DNA of 64,000 nt from Massilia agrisoli (GTDB lineage: Bacteria > Pseudomonadota > Gammaproteobacteria > Burkholderiales > Burkholderiaceae_D). The position numbers and the translations under genes were made by a program. The DNA is taken from NCBI RefSeq assembly GCF_020831365.1, contig NZ_JAJHPV010000021.1, positions 389,339-453,338 of the forward strand, given 5' to 3'. Below, piece after piece: positions 29,030 to 36,484 of the stretch. Position 1 is the stretch's first letter. Each line of letters begins with the position of its first letter. The notes under the pieces are model-generated. The model made no database searches and had not been told where the DNA came from. It saw nothing but the letters and a program-made list of their open reading frames with translations.

Positions 29030-29916
29030 CAATCGTGGTCGTCTTCGCCGGGAGGCAGTTTTTCAACCAGTACCACGTGGACCTGGCGCGCGTCGGCGCG
29101 CAGCACTTCGAAGCGCAGGTTGTCGATGTCGACCACGTCGCCCTTGTGCGGCATGCGTCCCAGTTCGCTGGCGACCAGGCCGCCGATGGTATCGGCGTCG
29201 TCTTCAGGCAGCGAGGTTCCCAGTTCTTCATTGAACTGTTCGATCTCGGTCAGCGCCTTGACCCTCCAGCGCGGGCCAAGCTGGCCTTCCTTGATCGACA
29301 GGATGTTGTCTTCTTCTTCGTCGAAGTCGTATTCGTCTTCGATGTCGCCGACGATCTGTTCTAGCACGTCCTCGATGGTGATCAGGCCGGCCACGCCGCT
29401 GTACTCATCGACGACGATCGCCATGTGGTTGTGGTTGGCGCGGAAGTCGCGCAGCAGCACGTTGAGGCGCTTGGACTCGGGAATGAAGACAGCCGGACGC
29501 AGCATGTCGCGCACGTCGAACGATTCTTCGGCGTAGTAGCGCAGCAGGTCCTTGGCCAGCAAGATGCCGACCACGCGGTCGCGGTCGCCCTCGACGGCAG
29601 GGAAGCGCGAGTGCGCCGTTTCCAGCACGTTGGGCATCCACTCTTCGATAGGCTTGGAGATGTCGATGACGTCCATCTGCGAGCGCGGCACCATGATGTC
29701 GCGGGCGGACAGGTCGGAGACCTGGAACACGCCTTCGATCATCGACAGGGCGTCGGCGTCGATCAGGTTGCGTCCATGGGCGTCGTGCAGCACTTCGAGC
29801 AGCTCGACGCGGTTCTCGGGCTCGGGGGAAATCAGTGCGGTCAGGCGTTCAAACAGTGACCGGTGGGGTTTGGCGTCTGTTCGGACGTCACTAGGGTGCT
29901 CTGGCATAGTTGGCAT
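29029..29916 (-). CDS. corC: HlyC/CorC family protein (YbeX)
   Basis: A 295-residue cytosolic protein with tandem CBS domains (RDIMVPRSQMDVID near residue 75, then DEYSGVAGLITIEDVLEQIVGDIEDEYD near 165) and a C-terminal CorC/HlyC transporter-associated domain. The family has been linked to magnesium/cobalt efflux and to ribosome metabolism. It lies between ybeY and lnt as in E. coli (ybeZ-ybeY-ybeX-lnt). Start at 29916 or 29907; neither has a clear Shine-Dalgarno sequence, and the ATG at 29994 adds a non-conserved tail. Confidence 0.93.
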   Translation of the reverse strand: MPTMPEHPSDVRTDAKPHRSLFERLTALISPEPENRVELLEVLHDAHGRNLIDADALSMIEGVFQVSDLSARDIMVPRSQMDVIDISKPIEEWMPNVLETAHSRFPAVEGDRDRVVGILLAKDLLRYYAEESFDVRDMLRPAVFIPESKRLNVLLRDFRANHNHMAIVVDEYSGVAGLITIEDVLEQIVGDIEDEYDFDEEEDNILSIKEGQLGPRWRVKALTEIEQFNEELGTSLPEDDADTIGGLVASELGRMPHKGDVVDIDNLRFEVLRADARQVHVVLVEKLPPGEDDHD

Positions 29917-30012
29917 GAAGCCGTTGTTGCGATGGGGTGTAGGATACACCAAAAGCCCGGTTGCCTGTTTTTTAAGCACGCCTTGGCGTGCCACGGGCGG
30001 GGCGCTGGCGGC

Positions 30013-30477
30013 TTATTCGGGGTAGGGGTCGGGGTAGCCCAGCGCCTCCATGATGTCGCGTTCGAGCTGCTCCATCTCGTCGGCGTCCTCGTCGTGTTCA
30101 TGGTCGTAGCCCTGCGCGTGCAGCACCCCGTGCACCACCAGGTGGGCGGCGTGCTCCTCGACTGTCTTTTCCTGTTCGGCCGCTTCGCGCTCCAGCACGT
30201 CGGTGCACAGGATGATGTCGGCGCGGGTCGGCTCGTCGTCGGCGATGGTCTCGCCTTCGTTGTAGGCAAAGGTCAGCACATTGGTGGCGTAGTCCTTCTC
30301 GCGGTATTCGCGGTTCAGGGTGCGGCCTTCTTCTTCGGCGACAAAGCGCACCGTCAGCTCGGCGGGCGCGAACAGGGCGCCATGCACCCAGCGTTCGACC
30401 ATCTCGGGCGGGATGGTCTTTTCGAGGCGTTCGTCGGGGTACTGGACCTCGAGGTCGAGTTTATTTTTTTCGGACAT
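30013..30477 (-). CDS. ybeY: Endoribonuclease YbeY (rRNA maturation)
   Basis: A 154-residue zinc-dependent RNase for 16S rRNA 3' processing and ribosome quality control. The metal motif HLVVHGVLHAQGYDHEHDEDA contains the H3XH5XH pattern near residues 111-131. The start is [11 protein letters not shown] at 30477, which overlaps the end of ybeZ by 17 bases. Confidence 0.95.
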   Translation of the reverse strand: MSEKNKLDLEVQYPDERLEKTIPPEMVERWVHGALFAPAELTVRFVAEEEGRTLNREYREKDYATNVLTFAYNEGETIADDEPTRADIILCTDVLEREAAEQEKTVEEHAAHLVVHGVLHAQGYDHEHDEDADEMEQLERDIMEALGYPDPYPE

Positions 30478-31507
30478 TTTTAGCAGCGGGACGTTTCGGG
30501 AGGACGGCCAGGTCTTCGATCGACGCGGCCGATTCATAGGCATCGACGATGCGCGCCACCAGCGGATGGCGCACCACGTCGGCACTGGAGAAATGGGTAA
30601 AGGCGATGCCGCGCACGTCCTTCAGGACATGGGCCGCGTCCACCAGGCCGCTGCGCAGCGTCTTGTGCAGGTCGACCTGGGTGACGTCGCCGGTGACCAC
30701 GGCCTTGCTGCCGAAGCCGATCCGGGTCAGGAACATCTTCATTTGTTCGACCGTGGTGTTCTGCGCTTCGTCGAGGATCACGAAGGCGTGGTTCAGGGTG
30801 CGTCCGCGCATGTAGGCCAGCGGCGCGATCTCGATCACCTGTTTCTCGAACATCTTCTGGGTGCGGTCGAAGCCGAGCAGGTCGTACAGCGCGTCGTACA
30901 GCGGGCGCAGGTAAGGGTCGACCTTCTGGGCCAGGTCGCCCGGCAGGAAGCCGAGGCGTTCGCCGGCCTCCACGGCAGGGCGGGTCAGCACGATGCGCTT
31001 GACGGCGTCGCGTTCGAGCGCATCGACCGCGCAGGCCACCGCAAGGTAGGTCTTGCCGGTGCCGGCGGGGCCGACGCCGAAGCTGATGTCATGTTCGAGG
31101 ATCGCGCGCAGGTACTGGATCTGGTGCGGCGTGCGCCCGCGCAGGTCGGTGCGGCGGGTCTTGAGCACCGGGCTGTTGATTTCGATCTCGGGCAGTTCTT
31201 CGGTGGGCTCGGCGTCCGGCGATGCCGGGCGCAGGCCGCTGCGCTGTTCGACCAGGGCCAGCTGCACTTCCTCGATCGGCACCACCTTGTTGGCGACCGC
31301 GTAGAAGCGCTCGAGGATTTCCACCGCGCGCCCGGCGTTGGCGCCGCTGACGATGAATTTCTCGCCGCGCCGGAAGATGGTGACGTCGAGCGCCGCCGAG
31401 ATCTGGCGCAGGTTTTCGTCAAGCGGCCCGCACAGGTGGGCCAGCCGCGTGTTGTCGAGTGGCTCGGGTACGAAATATTCGGGCTGGATAGGAGTCTTGG
31501 TTTTCAA
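30461..31507 (-). CDS. ybeZ: PhoH-like ATPase YbeZ
   Basis: About 348 residues, PhoH family. The Walker A motif [14 protein letters not shown] is near residue 130. The Walker B region [11 protein letters not shown] is near 230, followed by TGDVTQVDL. It works with YbeY in RNA metabolism. Start choice: family members begin at [18 protein letters not shown], which here follows TTG 31507, with CAGG five bases upstream. The ATG at 31621 would add 38 residues unlike the family. It is the first gene of the run ybeZ-ybeY-corC-lnt-glyQ-glyS-gmhB-plsC-ygjP. Confidence 0.92.
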   Translation of the reverse strand: MKTKTPIQPEYFVPEPLDNTRLAHLCGPLDENLRQISAALDVTIFRRGEKFIVSGANAGRAVEILERFYAVANKVVPIEEVQLALVEQRSGLRPASPDAEPTEELPEIEINSPVLKTRRTDLRGRTPHQIQYLRAILEHDISFGVGPAGTGKTYLAVACAVDALERDAVKRIVLTRPAVEAGERLGFLPGDLAQKVDPYLRPLYDALYDLLGFDRTQKMFEKQVIEIAPLAYMRGRTLNHAFVILDEAQNTTVEQMKMFLTRIGFGSKAVVTGDVTQVDLHKTLRSGLVDAAHVLKDVRGIAFTHFSSADVVRHPLVARIVDAYESAASIEDLAVLPKRPAAKNVRKK

Positions 31508-32108
31508 CGGTGCCTGGCGAATGAAGTTTTCAGCGTAAATAGATGTTTTGACAATGCGTTGAACCAGTTTACCGCAAATCCTTTTTTGCGGCCAAAACGG
31601 CAATAAACGCGCGTGCGCCATTCCGCGTAATTTCCGCTAGTTAATATTAATTGCCTGTCACCTTTAGTTACATGTTTCCGGATCAAAAGATTAACAATCA
31701 TTTGATTGTGGGCGAGGTATTTCCTGTTGAAAATCAATGAGTTCCAGAAGAATTGTAATCCCACGAATCAAAACTATTTATTTCTTGCGTGCGACACAAA
31801 TCTGATTCATGTGTTGAAATAATTATGTGACAAGCTTTCCGCACGATAGCTTGATTTCAAACAATGACGCCTGTGCGCTGGTCGGATGTACTGATGGCGT
31901 ATGAGTCTGATAATTTGTGTGAAATACAAGTAGACGGTGGAAGGCGCGTAGCGCAGGGAGCCTACGAACCGGTCACGTGCTTGGACTGATGATCGGACTT
32001 GTTCTGTAAATCACGTTGAAGGGCGTTTCCGGGAACTTCTTTGGGCAAATCATGGTCTTTAGCAAAGTTCGTAACGGAATCATTTCAACCACACTCACGA
32101 GGTAAATC
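31508..32108. other. AT-rich divergent intergenic region
   Basis: About 600 bases between ybeZ (minus) and a small HTH-like gene (plus). The left 350 bases are markedly AT-rich for this genome. A 16-base inverted repeat ACAATCA-TT-TGATTGT lies at 31694-31709 and may be an operator. I see no tRNA, no terminator and no ORF with coding character. Promoters for both flanking genes must lie here, but I could not fix their hexamers. Confidence 0.6.
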
Positions 32109-32462
32109 ATGGCACACCATGCTCTGGCATCACAGGAAAGTTACAACCCGAACCACCTGCTCGACATCCTGCTGGGTAAGATGCAGCTGAAGAACGATGC
32201 AGCCTTGTCGCGCATGCTGGAAGTCGCGCCTCCGGTCATCAGCAAGATCCGCCACCACCGCCTGCCGGTCGGCGCCTCGCTGCTGATCCGTATGCACGAA
32301 GTCACCGGCATGAGCATTCGCGACCTGCGCGACCTGATGGGCGACCGCAGGACCAAGTATCGCCTGTCCGACGCGCAAGGCCGTCCAAAGCCAGAAGACA
32401 AGGCAGCGGCGGAAGCGGCAGCGGCACAACAGCAGCAGACACCTGGCAATTATGCGCACTAA
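32109..32462 (+). CDS. Small HTH-like (Cro/XRE-type) hypothetical protein
   Basis: A 117-residue protein. Residues 15-75 read as a compact helical domain (LLDILLGKMQLKNDAALSRMLEVAPPVISKIRHHRLPVGASLLIRMHEVTGMSIRDLRDLMGDRR) that fits a lambda-repressor-like HTH: a recognition-type helix in VAPPVISKIRHHRLPV and the terminal helices. The tail is Ala/Gln-rich. No enzyme motif is present. It stands alone with a long AT-rich upstream region. A DNA-binding regulatory role is inferred. An ACGAGGTAAATC leader supplies a GAGG Shine-Dalgarno sequence. Confidence 0.8.
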   Translation: MAHHALASQESYNPNHLLDILLGKMQLKNDAALSRMLEVAPPVISKIRHHRLPVGASLLIRMHEVTGMSIRDLRDLMGDRRTKYRLSDAQGRPKPEDKAAAEAAAAQQQQTPGNYAH

Positions 32463-32574
32463 CACCGATGGCGTGACGGCAACAGCGGTCATGCCTTCGG
32501 TGGAAGTTGGCAACGGCCCGCCGCCGCGTGCGACGGGCCCTGCCGCCGCCTGACTGCGCCGGTCCGCGAGGACC

Positions 32575-33417
32575 TTAGCCCATCAGGACAGCAGAAATCT
32601 CTTCAAACTGCAGTTCCGTTTCGCGGAATGCATGCAGGTAGGACTCTTCGTTCAGCCCCAGCGCGGTCCACGCGACCGATGAGACTGCGGGAACGAGGTC
32701 ATCCTCGTCGCGCGCGAGGTCCAGCCCATGGACAATCGCGTTCGCCACGTGCACGATCGTGGCAAGAAAGCCCGCGCCGGGCGCTTCGGGATCATGGTGG
32801 TGGGCGATGGCCAACCGCATGGTGTCGGAAAAATTCCAGTGTCCGGCCAAGGCAATTCCCGCCGCCACATGGTCAATCCCCAATACTTCACGCTCGGCAT
32901 CGAGCAACTCGCAGTCGCGTTCCTTGCGCAAGGCAATTGCCTTGGCGTACTGCGCGGGGAAGCTGGTGACCAGGACCAGGCGCCCGATGTCGTGCAGCAG
33001 CCCGGCGGTAAATGCGTAATCCTGGTTGAACTTCATGCGCCGCGCGAGCACCCTGGCGCAGGCCGCGGTAGCGATCGAATGGCGCCAGAACGCCTTGTCG
33101 TCGAAGCCGGCGCACTTGCCTTCGGCAAAGCAACCCGTCACGGCGGCGGCGATGATCAGGTTGCGGGTGGCCTGGAAGCCGAGGAAGGTGATCGCCTGGC
33201 TCAGCGTGGTGACCTTGACCTGCAGGCCGTAGACCGGCGAGTTGGCCAGCCGCAGCGTCTTGGCCATCAAGGCCTGGTCGTGCGAGACCTTTTTCGCCAG
33301 CACTGAAATATCGACGTCCTGGGCGTCGATGCTGCTGAGCAGTTCCATGACCACGTCGGGCAACGACGGCAGGTCATGCAGGTTCCGGACCACGTCGTCA
33401 ATCGCCAGTGCCGTCAT
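32575..33417 (-). CDS. HDOD domain-containing protein
   Basis: A 280-residue HDOD (HD-related output domain) protein. LPSLPDVVMELLSSI near residue 15 and VSHDQALMAKTLRLANSPVYGL near 45-65 are the family opening. LLHDIGRLVL near 145 retains an HD pair. HDOD proteins act as signalling scaffolds in chemotaxis, c-di-GMP or motility circuits rather than as known enzymes. It starts with an ATGA overlap on the stop of the small gene upstream, so the two form one operon. Confidence 0.9.
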   Translation of the reverse strand: MTALAIDDVVRNLHDLPSLPDVVMELLSSIDAQDVDISVLAKKVSHDQALMAKTLRLANSPVYGLQVKVTTLSQAITFLGFQATRNLIIAAAVTGCFAEGKCAGFDDKAFWRHSIATAACARVLARRMKFNQDYAFTAGLLHDIGRLVLVTSFPAQYAKAIALRKERDCELLDAEREVLGIDHVAAGIALAGHWNFSDTMRLAIAHHHDPEAPGAGFLATIVHVANAIVHGLDLARDEDDLVPAVSSVAWTALGLNEESYLHAFRETELQFEEISAVLMG

Positions 33418-33746
33418 TCCTCGACTCCCCGCTGCAGGCGGTAGTCCTCGACATAACGGCGCAGGATGCCGGTCGCCCAGTCGTTCTGGTTGTCAATGTC
33501 ATTCTTGCGGAACAGGTGCGCCAGGCGCTGGGCGACGGCGTCCGGGTCGGGTGCGGGCTGGGCGGCGGCGGCCACCTGCACGGCGACCGACTCGATGCCG
33601 TGGCGCGGCAGCAGCGCAATGGTGGCTTCGGTCAGCACGGCGCCGCGCGGCAGCAGCAGGTGGCCCTGGCTGTCGAGGAGCTCGTCCGAGAGAATCATTC
33701 CTGGCCTTGCTTTGGCCACGGCAAGATGCTGGTAAGCAGCGCTCAT
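33414..33746 (-). CDS. Small protein resembling the N-terminal domain of HD-GYP regulators
   Basis: A 110-residue protein. Residues 8-55 (VAKARPGMILSDELLDSQGHLLLPRGAVLTEATIALLPRHGI) resemble the beta-rich domain that precedes HD-GYP or HDOD modules (LRPGMVLAxDLxDxxGxLLLPxGxxLT). The C-terminal third is helical and contains FRKNDIDNQNDWATGILRRYVEDYR. Start ATG 33746 has GGAG eight bases upstream. It is coupled by four bases to the HDOD gene, so this looks like a split two-domain regulator. Exact function unknown. Confidence 0.8.
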   Translation of the reverse strand: MSAAYQHLAVAKARPGMILSDELLDSQGHLLLPRGAVLTEATIALLPRHGIESVAVQVAAAAQPAPDPDAVAQRLAHLFRKNDIDNQNDWATGILRRYVEDYRLQRGVEE

Positions 33747-33884
33747 CAATTTCTCCAAGTGAATAAGTCGATCTTACCATCGACCGGTGTGGCAACTTGA
33801 GGGGGCGTAAGTGCCAGAATGCTTTCTGTTGTATTCTCGGCATTTTGCCCGATAAGCCCCATAACCCTTTCGCAAAGGACCATC

Positions 33885-34493
33885 ATGAAACTGTACTTCA
33901 GCCCCGGCGCCTGCTCGCTCTCGCCCCATATCGTGCTGCTGGAAGCGGGACTTGATTTCACGACCGAGCAAGTTGACCTGCGCGCCAAGCGGACCACGGG
34001 CGGCGCCGACTACAAGCTGGTCAACCCGAAGGGATCCGTGCCTGCGCTGATGCTCAAGGATGGGGAGGTGCTGACCGAAGGACCGGCGATCATCCAGTTC
34101 CTGGCCGACCTGGTGCCGGAGAAGCAGCTGGCGCCGCCGGCCGGCTCCTTCGAGCGCTACCGCCTGGCCGAATGGCTGAACTACATCGGCACCGAAGTAC
34201 ACAAGGGCTTCAGCCCGCTGTTCAACCGCGCCGCCACGCCGGAAATGCGCGACATGGCGATCTCTGCGCTGACGGTGCGCTTCGGCCACCTGGCGCGGTC
34301 GCTGGAAGGGCGCGACTACCTGATGGGCCAGCGCTTCACGGTCGCCGACGCCTACCTGTTCACGGTGCTGAACTGGTGCGGCTTCAGCGGCATCGACATG
34401 GCGCCCTGGCCAGTCCTGCAGGCATTCCAGGCCAGGGTCGCGGCCCGTCCTGCCGTGCAGCAGGCGCTGGGCGACGAAGGCCTGCTGAAATAA
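33885..34493 (+). CDS. gstA: Glutathione S-transferase (GstA-type)
   Basis: A 202-residue cytosolic GST. The N-terminal thioredoxin fold MKLYFSPGACSLSPHIVLLEAG has the Cys-Ser active-site region of bacterial beta-class GSTs at residues 10-11. NPKGSVPALML with the cis-Pro follows near residue 50, then TEGPAIIQFLAD. The alpha-helical C-domain contains GQRFTVADAYLFTVL. A Shine-Dalgarno AAAGGA precedes ATG 33885. It ends 29 bases before the MBL gene. Confidence 0.94.
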   Translation: MKLYFSPGACSLSPHIVLLEAGLDFTTEQVDLRAKRTTGGADYKLVNPKGSVPALMLKDGEVLTEGPAIIQFLADLVPEKQLAPPAGSFERYRLAEWLNYIGTEVHKGFSPLFNRAATPEMRDMAISALTVRFGHLARSLEGRDYLMGQRFTVADAYLFTVLNWCGFSGIDMAPWPVLQAFQARVAARPAVQQALGDEGLLK

Positions 34494-34522
34494 TTTTTCC
34501 AACCGAAGGGAGAGCTCCAGAG

Positions 34523-35374
34523 ATGTCACTGAAACTTCGCGCCTTGTGCGCCAGCCTTGCTGTTTTCGCCTGCACGGCCCATGCCGCCGACACCAACCCG
34601 GCGGTATCGTCGCTGCGCCTGTACGTGTTCGATTGCGGCACGATCGACGTGTCCGACATTTCGCTGTTCAGTCCGGGTGTCGATAAAGGACAGAAGAAAA
34701 CCCTGACCGATTCGTGCTACCTGGTGGCGCACCCGAAGGGCACGCTGGTATGGGATGCCGGCTTGCCGGACGAAGTGGCCAAGGAGAAGGCAGGCGTCAA
34801 GCGCGGCCAGAGCTTCCACTTACGCATGAACAAGACGCTGGCCCAGCAATTCAAGGAGACGGGGTTCTCGCCTGAATCGGTGACCTACCTGGGCCTATCG
34901 CACATGCACTTCGACCACATCGGCAATGTCGGCCTGTTCCCAAAGGCGACCCTGCTGATGCAGGCCGAGGAATACGAGGCGGCCTTCGGGCCTGACAGCG
35001 CCAAGTATGGCAACGACCCGAAGAACTATCCGACCCTGTCGGCCAACCCGGTGACCAAGCTGGCCGGCGACCACGACGTGTTCGGTGACGGCAGCGTCGT
35101 CATCAAGCGGGCGATCGGCCACACGCCGGGGCACCAGACGCTGTTCGTCAAGCTGCCGAAAACCGGTAATGTCTTGCTGTCAGGCGACCTGGTACATTTC
35201 AGCAAGAACTGGGAAAACCGCAGGGTGCCGAGCTTTAACGTCGACAAGGAGTTGTCGCTGAAGGCGATGGAAGAGCAGGCCCAGTTCATGAAGGCCAACA
35301 AGGCCACCTTATGGATCCAGCATGACCTGGAGCAGAACGCGAAAATCCGGCATGCGCCGAAGTACTACGAGTGA
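34523..35374 (+). CDS. Secreted MBL-fold hydrolase, N-acyl homoserine lactonase-like
   Basis: A 283-residue metallo-beta-lactamase-fold protein with a cleavable signal peptide (residues 1-22, ending AHA-AD). Zinc-site motifs: SHMHFDHIGN near 130, GHTPGHQTLFV near 195, LLSGDLVHFS near 215, and WIQHDLEQ near 264. The pattern and length match the AHL-lactonase (AiiA-like) group, which opens the quorum-sensing lactone ring; substrate cannot be assigned from motifs alone. The export signal would place it in the periplasm, unlike cytosolic AiiA. It is followed by a strong bidirectional terminator. Confidence 0.88.
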   Translation: MSLKLRALCASLAVFACTAHAADTNPAVSSLRLYVFDCGTIDVSDISLFSPGVDKGQKKTLTDSCYLVAHPKGTLVWDAGLPDEVAKEKAGVKRGQSFHLRMNKTLAQQFKETGFSPESVTYLGLSHMHFDHIGNVGLFPKATLLMQAEEYEAAFGPDSAKYGNDPKNYPTLSANPVTKLAGDHDVFGDGSVVIKRAIGHTPGHQTLFVKLPKTGNVLLSGDLVHFSKNWENRRVPSFNVDKELSLKAMEEQAQFMKANKATLWIQHDLEQNAKIRHAPKYYE

Positions 35375-35395
35375 TGTAGAGCTCCGTGGTGAAAT

Positions 35396-35424
35396 AAAAA
35401 ATCCCGCTGCTTGCGGGATTTTTT
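35396..35424. terminator. Bidirectional Rho-independent terminator
   Basis: A perfect 12-base stem, AAAAAATCCCGC at 35396-35407 pairing with GCGGGATTTTTT at 35413-35424, with a five-base TGCTT loop. It ends the MBL gene on plus and the PEP-CTERM gene on minus. Confidence 0.93.
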
Positions 35425-35432
35425 GAACACTG

Positions 35433-35702
35433 TTATTCGAATTTTTCGTCGCTGTGCCTGCTGGCCCGCCAGCCGATCAGCACCAGGCCGAGCAGCATCA
35501 TGGCAAACACTTCCGGCTCGGGCAGCTCGGACATGTCGCCTGGAGAGGGAGCAGTGCCGGCCGCTACCATCAGGTCGGCGCGGGACGCGAAGCCGGCGAT
35601 GGGCGCGGCATTGACCGATGCGCGCTCGAATTCAACAAGGGCAGCCTGGGCAGTGCCTGTCAGGCCAGCCGCCAACGCAATGCAAAGGGCAAATTTTTTC
35701 AC
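35433..35702 (-). CDS. Very small PEP-CTERM sorting-domain protein
   Basis: An 89-residue exported protein. It starts with GTG at 35702 (AGAGGG Shine-Dalgarno upstream). The signal peptide (residues 1-20, ending AQA) precedes a 35-residue linker and a C-terminal PEP-CTERM signal: LPEPEVFAMMLLGLVLIGW followed by a basic/polar tail RASRHSDEKFE. Exosortase EpsH/XrtA recognises this signal in EPS-producing Gram-negatives. The mature passenger is only about 35 residues, unusually short. The trailing acidic residues are atypical, since most members end in Arg/Lys. Confidence 0.82.
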   Translation of the reverse strand: MKKFALCIALAAGLTGTAQAALVEFERASVNAAPIAGFASRADLMVAAGTAPSPGDMSELPEPEVFAMMLLGLVLIGWRASRHSDEKFE

Positions 35703-36249
35703 GATGTTTCCCTCTTCTTATTGATCTGGACCTGATGCGCCGATATCATGGTGCACCGCAGCGAAAAATACGTCAGTCGCATGCCTTTTCTTCATCGTAT
35801 TTAACCACGGCCCTGCCGGTTTTCCTACGATGATTCGATTGAATCGCCTGAATTTTCGTGAGAGTTTACAAGCGGAACTTTTCTCCGAGCCAGCTCCAGT
35901 GCGGCGCGGAAAAAGTGGCGTGCGTTTACTCGGCTTCCTGCGTCAATAATCCCAGGCAGTATGCTGCGTCCGACAGGTCAATGGCCCCGCCCAGATGGTC
36001 TTCCTTCGCGGAAATTGATGTGCCGAACAAGCGGTGAAAAAACGCAAGGAAGTAGGTCATGACAGATCGTCCACTAAGCAGTTCGGACGATGATGGAACG
36101 TCATTGCAAACTCATCAACTGCTGAAACGAACTGTTACGAATTCCGCCATTTTTGATAGTTCGCCAAGGAACTTTGCCAGCTTCATAACGCATTCAATTG
36201 ACACCTTCACCACAGCTGTTGCGACGCAAAATTTTTTTACGAAAACTGT

Positions 36250-36279
36250 TTGCGTGCGCCTTTTTAAAGGAGGTATAGT
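36250..36279 (+). promoter_or_regulatory. Candidate sigma70 promoter for the FtsH-like gene
   Basis: TTGCGT (36250-36255), an 18-base spacer, then TATAGT (36274-36279), about 200 bases before the ATG. Spacing and hexamers are reasonable (4/6 and 5/6), but it is a by-eye call. Confidence 0.5.
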
Positions 36280-36322
36280 CTCCATATCCCTCTTGCTTCC
36301 AAGCACTAATTTGATGGCAAAA

Positions 36323-36361
36323 GATCACGCCGGGCCAGACTTTCCCGGCAATTGCGTGATC
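36323..36361 (+). promoter_or_regulatory. Stem-loop in the leader of the FtsH-like gene
   Basis: GATCACGC (36323-36330) pairs with GCGTGATC (36354-36361); inside, CCGGG and CCCGG can also pair. No T-tract follows. It could be an operator palindrome or an mRNA leader structure. Confidence 0.6.
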
Positions 36362-36484
36362 TGTATAGCGACGTTGATGAACCGATATCGAGCGTTGCTG
36401 TCGCGACCGCGCCCGGAATGCGCGCGGAGAACAGAACTTTTAACGATGTTGCGGTACCTGCGTCCACTATTCACAAAGTAAATT

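Larger units (their letters stand above)
35703..36484. other. Long AT-richer leader region upstream of the FtsH-like gene
   Basis: About 780 bases with no confident gene. It holds a sigma70-like promoter (36250-36279) and a stem-loop (36323-36361), both pointing to a 5' leader of about 200 bases for the protease gene. A 140-codon ORF (36059-36481) with an AGGAAG Shine-Dalgarno sequence is present, but its codon use lacks the GC3 bias of local genes. Confidence 0.6.

Noticed and set aside
27833..29536. 567-codon plus-strand ORF opposite lnt and corC
   Set aside because: Antisense to two motif-confirmed genes.
36059..36481. 140-codon ORF with a Shine-Dalgarno-like AGGAAG, ending just before the FtsH-like gene
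   Set aside because: Codon use lacks the GC3 bias of all neighbours, there is no recognisable domain, and it covers the promoter and stem-loop. A real small gene cannot be fully excluded.
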